A DNA stretch of 64,000 bases, from contig CM043956.1 of assembly GCA_014529385.2 (NCBI GenBank), positions 86,169,721-86,233,720 of the forward strand. The letters are read 5' to 3'. Below, piece by piece: positions 56,140-64,000 of the stretch (its first letter is position 1; the number at the start of each line of letters is the position of its first letter). This DNA is from Adiantum capillus-veneris (lineage: Eukaryota; Streptophyta; Polypodiopsida; Polypodiales; Pteridaceae). The position numbers and the translations under genes are program-made. The notes beneath the pieces were generated by a model. It was not told the origin of the DNA. It worked only from the letters and a program-made list of their open reading frames with translations, and searched no databases.

Positions 56140-56502
56140 TTTTAGGTGTAAACTTTTTAGGTGTACATTGGCACTTCAAGCCCTAGTTGCTACTCCTCTT
56201 TACCCCTTTAGAAAAAGCACTCAAGCTACTATACACGCGGCTCGAATACCATTAATTGCAAGGAATAGAAGAGAGGGTCTTTTGACACCAAAACAGCACC
56301 GGCTCTTGTGAAGCTTCTATTAGCTCAATAGTGCCGTAGGCAAGCCCCGTAGGACCGCACTATTAAGACCATAGCTCTCGAGGGTGATGCACTGCAAGGC
56401 TGAAAAATCCCTATTCTCCTTACTCACATGCAATTAATAATACCAACCATTTATAGCTAGCTGCAGGACCTCCCTTCTTGAGAAAGAAAAGAGAAACCTT
56501 GT
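56140..56502 (-). other. 5' untranslated region of the second gypsy family
   Basis: Non-coding; repeated with small changes at about 61434-61829. Confidence 0.7.
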
Positions 56503-56514
56503 GCTCTGATACCA
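56503..56514 (-). promoter_or_regulatory. Primer binding site (initiator tRNA-Met), second gypsy family
   Basis: Minus strand TGGTATCAGAGC one base inside the LTR end. Confidence 0.9.
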
Positions 56515-56515
56515 A

Positions 56516-58079
56516 TGTAACATTTACTGGTATAAAAACTTGTGTGTAGCACAAATTAGCATGAACATAGTGGGCATTTCATTAGAATAGATTCCTAATG
56601 AGACTTACAAGAGTGCTTGGGTGGAGAGAGCAACAAAAAGCATAACACCTAGTTAGATAGCATCAACAATACTTTCAAAAGAGAGAGAAATTAAGCTATT
56701 GACAACAGTTGAGGACAGGATTTGCATGGAGCCGGTCCCCCCTCCAAAAGGCTTTGTGTTATGGTTTCTCCCATCAAGAGAGACATTGTACAATACAATT
56801 CTTTGTTTTCCTTCAAGACTAGCTAGTGCAATGAAGATGAAAGCTTCATGCACTAAGCAAAACACTTAGTAAACACAACTTTAATTATCCCCGTTCTCAG
56901 ACCCAAGACCTCACACACCTTCGAAGATGGTGAGAGCTAGAAGGGTATGAGAGTAGATTCAGAGGAAGAAGGAGTATCTTACGAGAAAGATGTACATCTC
57001 CTCCACATAATCACTCATATTAGCATAGCTTTAGCTTAGTAATTAGCTTGGTAGAGGAGATGAGCATGCATTGAATCTTGGCTCTTGGTTGGATTTGCAT
57101 CCACAAGCCAAGAGTGTGTCGATGTAGGGTTATATCTTACAAGCTTGGAGTAGGTGATGAGATCTCCATTAAGCTTGGTAGAGAGAATCTTCTCTTTCTT
57201 CACACATGAGATTGTGTGAGAGTGTGTGTGATAATGCCTTGCAAAAATCAGCCCCCTCTCTCTCTTGGGCAAGCCCTCTTGCTAATTGCTCTTGCAGGCT
57301 CCCCATTGGACCTCCCCAAGTCAAGCCAATGGCTATTAAGCAGCATAAGTGATAGCCTTCTGACATGTGTCCCCATTTCCCCTTTTGTGACAGCTTTAGG
57401 TAATTTAATAATTAAACTAAACTCTCATTGGACCCCTTGGCCTCCTGGCAAATAGGAATCAGGCAAGCCATTGGGCTCCTGAATGCTCATTGGACCCCTT
57501 GGGAGACTATCGAATAGTCTTCTAGGATACTTAATTCTCATTGGTTCTTTTATTAAGTGTTTTTAAATTAATTAAACTAGATTTACTCTAGCCTAATTCT
57601 CATTGGTCCACCTCCAAGGCCATCCAATAGGAATTGGGCACACGTTGTGGGCATCTGGGCTAGGGAGCTGACATGTGTCCCTAATTCCCTTTGTGTAAAG
57701 GGAGCCTCTGTATGTGTTTGTGAATTTCTCTCTCATCCCCTAGAAGAAGGGCTTGCCCCCTCCCATGTAGGGATATGCAAAGACTTTTTTTACACACACA
57801 AAACATCCAATTTCCCCTAGGGTTGACCTTTGGACACAACCTTTGAATTTTGGAACCTTAGCATTTTGGAAGTCTTAATGGGCTGAACCTTAGGGTCTTT
57901 TTAGCCCATTGTTGCACATGGCTCTTTTGGAGATGGCCCCCCGTTTGGATCCCTACTGTGGCTGGTCTGCTAGCTTAATCAATATTCTAGCTTTTTCTCC
58001 CCTGGCACTTCCCCACATTAAATGATCAGTTTAATATGAGAAAATCATTTAGGAGAATTAGATATTGATTATTATGACA
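56516..58079 (-). repeat. 5' LTR of the second gypsy family, copy 1
   Basis: 1564 bp, minus strand TGTCATAATAATC to TGTTACA. Matches 61843-63410 throughout. Outside its start are the bases TCAAA (58080-58084), followed by the unrecognised ORF, which it truncates. Confidence 0.9.
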
Positions 58080-59090
58080 TCAAAAGAGGAGTCTGAAAGC
58101 TCTCAAAGCTCTAACAGTGCTTTGGACACAGATAGCATGTGGGAGATGGAATCCATGTCTTATAGGTATGAGACTTATGATGTTTTTCATGTAGATGAAG
58201 CGATGAAAGATGTATACGAGTTGCCTGTCAACCAGTTGAAGATCTCGGAAAAGCATAGTGCAAGTGTGGAAATGCCTTGTGTGAATCTGCCCGTCGGTCA
58301 GCCTTCTCTTGTGTCTGGTGGTGGCGAGTCCTTGCTAGAATAAATGTGGTTTGATTGTGTATCCGATTTGATTGAAGAGCAGGTTTCTGAGGATGACTTG
58401 CAAAAGCTAGAAGCAGAAGCAGAGGTATGTCCAGCTGATTTGTCTACGCAGGGGGTGGGGCAACCTTTCCTTGATGGGCATGTCGAGGTGTACTTTCAAG
58501 TTTCAGACTTTGTGTGTAGCCGTGGAGAGATAGCTCCGGCAGATGACTCTATGGAAAGTGATACAGGTGCAGCCTATGAGAGAGAGGCTCCATGCAGAGA
58601 GGAAGGTGACACCATCCTTGCAGGTCATGAGGTATTTGAAGAACAGGTGGAAGCTATAGCAAGTCATGCTCTTAAGTCTCAAGAGTTGGTTTTGGTGCCA
58701 ATTTTAGAAGATTTGGATACAGGTTTGCAAGGCAAACATGTTTGTCTGGCTGTGCAGCATGTGGAGGCAAATGGCAGGGTTTTGCTACTTCATACTAGGC
58801 TATGGATACATATGTAGTTCCAGGTTGCTTTGCAAGGTGTACTATGCAAGTTTCAATGCTCATATGATAAAGAGGATGATATGGAGGGTTGTGTAGCAGA
58901 TGACATGATAGCAGCTTATGGTATCGGTGCTTCAAGTGATCGAAAGTATGCTTATGGTTGGCAGGAAGACTTATGGATGCAAGGTGACAAAGCTCCATGC
59001 TATGAAGAGTTGGAAGGGTGGCGTGTCTATTGGCATACGAGTGCAAAGGATGGCTTGAATATACATGCTTTACCACATGGATGTCAATGA
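58080..59090 (+). pseudogene. Unrecognised acidic reading frame, 3' part of another element
   Basis: One frame of about 337 codons, interrupted only by TAA (58341-58343) and TAG (58815-58817), and beginning abruptly at the gypsy LTR. The translation is rich in Glu, Asp and Ser, with no motif I recognise and no membrane segment. It is followed within 250 bp by an inverted repeat, a polypurine tract and LTR-like sequence, so it is probably the last ORF of an LTR element whose upstream part was displaced. An extra ORF after pol is one reading; a host exon is another. Confidence 0.45.
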
Positions 59091-59303
59091 GCAATGCTTT
59101 ACTTTTGATCCAGGTGGACTCTACACCATGCTTGGGGAAGCTTCGAGCTTTCCATTTGATCCTGGAGGGTGATGCAGTAGACGCTTTTCTCTCCTTCTAT
59201 ATCCTATCTAATTGCCACTGTATCATTTTTTCTTATGCAGTCTATATACCTATGTTATACCATTCTCTTTATGCAGTACTATTTTACCTAAATAATGTTA
59301 TGG

Positions 59304-59321
59304 TTGAGCATGAATGCTCAA
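59304..59321. repeat. Short perfect inverted repeat before a polypurine tract
   Basis: TTGAGCAT GA ATGCTCAA, an 8-bp stem with a 2-base loop, two bases before the purine tract. Confidence 0.8.
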
Positions 59322-59322
59322 C

Positions 59323-59333
59323 AAGGGGGTGGG
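59323..59333 (+). promoter_or_regulatory. Putative polypurine tract
   Basis: AAGGGGGTGGG followed by CAA and TGATGG, a possible LTR start at 59337. Confidence 0.55.
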
Positions 59334-59336
59334 CAA

Positions 59337-61129
59337 TGATGGTGCACCCAAGTTTCGTCGACCCAAGAAAGTGCCGGTAGCCAGTGTGTGGAATTATGCA
59401 GAATCGAATGGAAATGCTTGTTCATGTGCTAGATGTTGGTTGGGGTAAATGCCACTCGGCTATGTATGCTAAATGCGGCTTTTTACAGGTCATTTGTGGC
59501 TTTTGAGCTTTGCTTATAGGAAGGTGTTATAATGTGTGAGCCAAATCACATATCAAGGCCAGCAAATTCAAAAGCTTTGTGTATTTGAGAGCGATCGCAT
59601 GGTTGTTTACTATTCGGGCATCATATCAACTCGAAACGATGGACGGTCAGTTGCACGGTCATGATTTTTTTCGGTGGCGATATCGTTGACCGTGGCAACC
59701 ACTATTTAAAGGAGTCCTTTTGCTGATTGGAGTGGAGTTTTGGGTGCTTGCAATCTGTAATCTTGGATTTGTGCAACGATGGGTGACGTTTGGCACGATC
59801 ATGATCAAATATCTCCTCCCGTGGGAAGGCTACTCAGGTCAAGGGAGTCCTAAAGAAGGAAGTTTTTGAAGGTGGTACGCATGGGACAAAATGAGCGGTC
59901 ACTCATTGAGAGCAGGAAAGAAGCACCCTCTGTGAGTTGCATGGAAGCAAGAGGGGCTCCATATCAGGGAGTTGAAGGCAGCGCTAAAGGGGGGAGTCGG
60001 CAGAGTTTGAGGAAAAAGGGAAGGAGAACCGGGTCGTGAGCAGGTTTTTGGAGAGCACTAGCGGCATAAGGAGGTGGCCAGTGCATGGGCCGAATAAGGA
60101 GGTGGCGTGGCTCTGAGTTAGAAGAGAGCTATCCATGTGAAGGGGGTGAAGGACAGCCAATACTGGCGAGAGAGAGAAGGAACTCGACTACAGTAGACGG
60201 AGCCGCCAAAGAGGGGGACAGCCCAGGGTTTGGACCTTGGCGAACAGAGGAGCTCGGTCGCGCTGTATGGAAGGATGGCGCTGCTTGAGGGGAGCCGCCA
60301 GGAGCCTGGGATAGAGCTGGCAATACAAAGGAGGCCTCCAAGGGGCCGGCCCGTAACGCGACAGAGGAGAGCTAGTTGAAGGGCTGGTGTGCAGGTCAAA
60401 GAAGGCGTCGCCACAGGCTAAAGGGGACTCAGAGTGCAGGTTTCAAAGGTATAAGGAGGGGCAGAGGTTGCATAAATAGATGATGGCTTAAGGTGGCCGT
60501 CGCATGAAGGGATGGACAATCTGAAAAGATCGCAACGTTGCACGTAAACAAGGGAGAGTTAGCTAGGGCTGAAGCTACAATGAGAAGTGGCTGCCAAACG
60601 TCAAGGAGAGAGGACCGCCAAAGCAAATAGGAGTGGAAGTAATATCATAAGTCAGAGTAAAACCATGATCCTTTTTTGAAGACCAACAAAATGAGAGGAA
60701 ATTAAAGCTCCACCACTATACTCCTGTTAGACCATGCTATTTGTCCATTGTTCTCAGATGTATGTCAATTTTCTCTTTGTTTTTGTGTCATACTATGCGT
60801 AAAAAACATTGGTTGCTCCCTCTGTGGGTGTGGTGGATGTCAATGATTTGGATAGAGGACTGAGTATTGGCCGTTCTTGAGGTGCTTATATGTGAAAATG
60901 CAGTGCAAGGGCTATAGATGAGGGTCAAGATTATTTGCTTTGGGGCGGGGAGTTTGCAAACAAGGTTGGTTGGGTACAGGTAGAGGTAATAGTTGTTTCC
61001 AGATTGTGTATCAAGATGTGTGGTTGTTAGGGGATAGGGGTGTTGTGGAGTCACTGAGCTATAAAGAGGCATTCATTGAGTGTGCTGGTGGTTTTCTCAT
61101 TTCGCCCCTTTCGAGCGTCATCAAGGAGA
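59337..61129 (+). repeat. Putative LTR or 3' flank of the unrecognised element
   Basis: Begins TGATGGTGCACC after the purine tract. A TATA-like TATTTAAA is at 59703-59710. From 59950 to 60620 it is G/A-rich with no supported coding. No second copy is in the window, so the LTR call and its end are unproven. It ends where the second gypsy copy begins, near 61130. Confidence 0.4.
59703..59710 (+). promoter_or_regulatory. TATA-like box in the putative LTR
   Basis: TATTTAAA in a GC-richer context, about 365 bp into the putative LTR. Confidence 0.4.
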
Positions 61130-61842
61130 AAATTTATGAGCCCTTCATAGGGATCCTCTTCTTCTTCCCGAATCGGAGAGAGACCTCTTTTGGAAGTCTT
61201 GCAAGGAGGCTTCCTAGGTGTTCTCTTGTCATGGTGAGGAGCTTGAAGAATCCCATGAGCGCGAAGCTACCGTTGCACTTCACTTTGGAGGGATGGATTG
61301 CCCATGGCTTGTTGAAGCCTAGAAATAAGATAGTTAACAAGCATCGGGGCATCATTAGTAGCTTGCTCATTCGCAAAATCAAAGTTATCAACATTAATTT
61401 CACTCTCTTTACTATTATCAACCATTCTAACAACTTTTAGGTGTAAACTTTTTAGGTGTACTTTGGCACATCAAGCCCTAGTTGCTACTCCTCTTTACCC
61501 CTTTAGAAAAAGCACTCAAGCTAATGTACCCATTGCTCGAATACCATTAATTGCAAGGAATAGAAGAGAGGGTCGTTCAACACCAAAACAACACTGGCTC
61601 TTGTCAAGCTTCTAATAGCTCAATAGTGGTAAATCCGTAGACAATCCCCGTAGGACTCCACTATTAAGACCATAGCTCTTGACGGTGATGCACTGTTAAC
61701 TGCACAAAGGCAGGCGCACTGCAAGGCTGAAAAATCCCTATTCTACTTACTCACATGCAATTAATAGTACCAACCATTTATAGCTAGCTTGAGGACCTCC
61801 CTTCTTGAGCAAGAAAAGAGAAACCATGTGCTCTCATACCAA
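61130..61842 (-). pseudogene. Truncated gag start and 5' untranslated region, second gypsy family copy 2
   Basis: 61130-61433 matches 55845-56139 (PPCETSKRG and IREEEE region), then 61434-61829 matches the 5' untranslated region. Gag is cut at about 61130 by unrelated sequence. A degraded primer site (one mismatch, GCTCTCATACCA) is at 61830-61841. The start region has diverged (MLEWLIIV). Confidence 0.8.
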
Positions 61843-63410
61843 TGTAACATTTAATGGCCTAGTAACTCGTGTGTAGCGGAAAATAGCATGAACATAGTGA
61901 GCATTTCATTAGAATAGATTCTTAATGAGATTAACAAGAGTGCTTGGGTGGAGAAAGCAACAAAAAGCATAACACCTAGTTAGATAGCATGAACAATACT
62001 TCAAAAGAGAGAGAAATTAAGCAATTGACAATAGTTTACGACCGGATTTTCATGGAGCTGGTCCTCCCTCCAAATGGCTTTGTATTGTGGTTTCTCCCAT
62101 CAAGAGAGACATTTTACAATACAATTTCTTGTGTTTCTTCAATACTAGCTAGTGCAATGAAGATGGAAACTTCATGTACGAAGCAAAACACTTATCAAAC
62201 ACAACATCAATTCCTTCACGGTCTCAGACCCAAGACCTCACACACCTTCAAAGATGGTGAGAGCTAGCGGGGTATGAGAGTAGATCGAGAGGAAGAAGGA
62301 GTATTCGTTTGAGAAAGATGTACATCTCCTCACATAATCACTCATATTAGCATAGGTTACCTTAGTAATTATCATGGTAGAGGAAATGAGCATGCATTGA
62401 AGCTTGGATCTTGGTTGGATTTGCATCACAAAGCCAAGAATTGTTGGTGTAGGCCTCCCTTCTCCAAGCTTGGAGTAGGTGGTAAGCTTTCCATTAAAGC
62501 TTGAAAAGGAGAGAGAGTCTTCTTTAATTCACACATGAGATTGTGTGAGGCTGTGTGTGATAATGCCTTGCAAAAATCAGCCCCTTGTCTCTCTTGGTTG
62601 ACCCCTCTTGCTATTTGCTCTTGCTAGCATCCTATTGGACCTCCGTAGGCTTAGCCAGTGGTCATTAAGCAGCATAAGTGATAGCCTTCTGAGATGTGTA
62701 CCCCTTTCCCCTTTTGTGAGAGCTTTAGGTAATTATTTGATTCAATTAAACTCTCATTGGACCCCTTTGCGTCCTAGCCAATAGGAATCAGGCAAGCCAT
62801 TGGGTTGCTAAATGCTCATTGGTCCCTTTGGGAGACTGTCCAATAGTCTTCTAGAGAGCTTAATTCTTATTGGTTCTTTTATTAAGTGCTTCTAAATTAA
62901 TTAAACTAGATTTACTCTAGCCTAATTCTCATTAGTCCACCTCCAAGGCCATCCAATAGGAATTGGGTACACCTTGTGGGCATCTGGGCTAGGGAGCTCA
63001 CATGTGTCCCTCACTCCCTTTGTGTAAAGGGAGCTTGTGTGTGTGTGTGTGTGAGTTCTCTCTCATCCCCTACTTGCAAGGCTTGCCCCCTCCTATGTAG
63101 GGACTGACAAAGACTTTTTGTGACACACACTAAGCATCCAATTTCCCTAGTGTTTGGCCTTTGGTCAGAACCTTTGAATTTCGGAACCTTAGCATTTTGG
63201 AATTCTTAATGGGCTGAACCTTAGGGTCTTTTAAGCCCATTGTTGCACATAGCTCTTTTGCAGATGGAACCCTCTTTGGATCCCTACTATGGCCGGTCTG
63301 CTAGCTTAACCAATATTCTAGCTTTTTCTCCCTTGTCACTTCCCTATATTAAATGATCAATTTAGCACGAGAAAATCATTTAGGAGAACTAGATATTGAT
63401 TATTATAACA
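61843..63410 (-). repeat. 5' LTR of the second gypsy family, copy 2
   Basis: 1568 bp, minus strand TGTTATAATAATC to TGTTACA, collinear with 56516-58079 but visibly diverged by many substitutions, so the two are separate insertions or an old pair. Confidence 0.88.
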
Positions 63411-64000
63411 ATGCACATTGAATTAATCTTCTTCTCCCTCCCAACTTTGTCTCATTGTTGTTAATGACCTATTTAAGGACCCACTTGCTGCCTCGCTATT
63501 TGCTCACCTACCCCAACCTACAAAAATTTCCACCCCTTTTACCCAGGTGTGTATTTGTGTGCATGCCCTGATTTTGCTTCCTCCTCCCAAAGATTTGATG
63601 CTCTCCTTCCTTTGGTGCACTTGCCTAATCAATAGCACTACAGATATTCCTCTCCCCTCTTAAGTCAGCGTTGCATATGAACCTGTCTATAACTGTATGG
63701 ACGGAGGTGCCATAGCATCTACTGCATTGCAACTCTTTGAGCGTGTTTGGTGATCAAATGGCTCTACCTACACCCATGAAGAAGGTGAGGGTGTTTTTTT
63801 TTCCCTCACTTAGCCTTGAATCGATATTGCTCTTTCATTTAATATGAGATGCTCTTTGATTTGGCTTGTTGACCTACGGGGAACTGGTTTGTTTTCACAG
63901 GTTGGGGCTATGCTAAATGATTTGGTTTCTTTTATTGGATTCAGTATGTGATTTTGCATGTGATCTTTTTCCAAAAAAAAGTGCTTAATAGAAGTTGCAT
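63411..64000. other. Unannotated end of the window
   Basis: AT-rich with pyrimidine-rich patches; no gene, repeat or element end seen apart from the flank of the LTR. Confidence 0.4.

Noticed and set aside
60085-60626. Several ORFs of 65-98 codons on both strands
   Set aside because: No consistent frame, no motif, G/A-rich composition bias and overlapping shadows.

Overview
This window looks like repeat-rich nuclear DNA of a land plant. It holds plant-type Ty3/gypsy LTR retrotransposons with a second RNase H, CACTA (En/Spm) DNA transposons with TNP2-like genes, a small LTR element primed by initiator tRNA-Met, and a captured fragment of a plant HIPP-type metal-binding protein. No intact host gene, rRNA or tRNA gene was recognised. 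The species cannot be told from this sequence; a large-genome plant such as a fern or conifer is only a guess.

Region 1 (1-39431) is four copies of one Ty3/gypsy family, here named A, B, C and D. The family resembles the Tat/Athila branch: retropepsin motif DGGA, RT motif FMDDF, a degenerate first RNase H, an added intact RNase H with D-E-D-D residues, and a D-59-D-35-E integrase. Copy A (1-7737) is on the plus strand and its 5' LTR lies outside the window. Copies B (9420-14816), C (23451-28936) and D (31480-37267) are on the minus strand as a tandem array with single LTRs between the coding blocks. B, C and D share one deletion that removes the polypurine tract and LTR start, so they multiplied as DNA and not by independent insertion. 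A and B meet tail to tail at about 7737 with both LTRs truncated. All copies are dead.

Region 2 (16874-23419) is a complete 6546-bp CACTA transposon sitting in the LTR shared by B and C. It has a 12-bp terminal repeat, an AAA target duplication, subterminal repeats, a TNP1-like gene, a TNP2-like gene without its core, and a decayed copy of the 3' half of a HIPP gene bracketed by a direct repeat.

Region 3 (39432-44906) is a minus-strand, SWIM-containing transposase-like pseudogene (probably MULE-related), split by a 2.2-kb non-autonomous LTR element (41227-43417) with 142-bp LTRs, an initiator-Met primer site and an AGTAC target duplication.

Region 4 (45768-54942) holds four related 56-bp imperfect palindromes, a degraded multi-exon gene with a ParB-like EGNHR motif, and a second CACTA element cut into two parts by an inversion. 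The two CACTA ends carry the same target duplication (TCC), and they split one retrotransposon gag frame onto opposite strands (51641-52591 plus, 54946-56139 minus).

Region 5 (54943-64000) contains that second Ty3/gypsy family (possibly a chromovirus) with one LTR at 56516-58079, a second LTR with a truncated gag at 61130-63410, and between them the 3' end of an unrelated, unrecognised element (58080 to about 61129) with a polypurine tract and TATA-like box.

Read in order of nesting: old gypsy copies and a transposase pseudogene were hit by CACTA and small LTR elements, then duplicated, inverted and eroded. Many of the stop codons fit C-to-T change.
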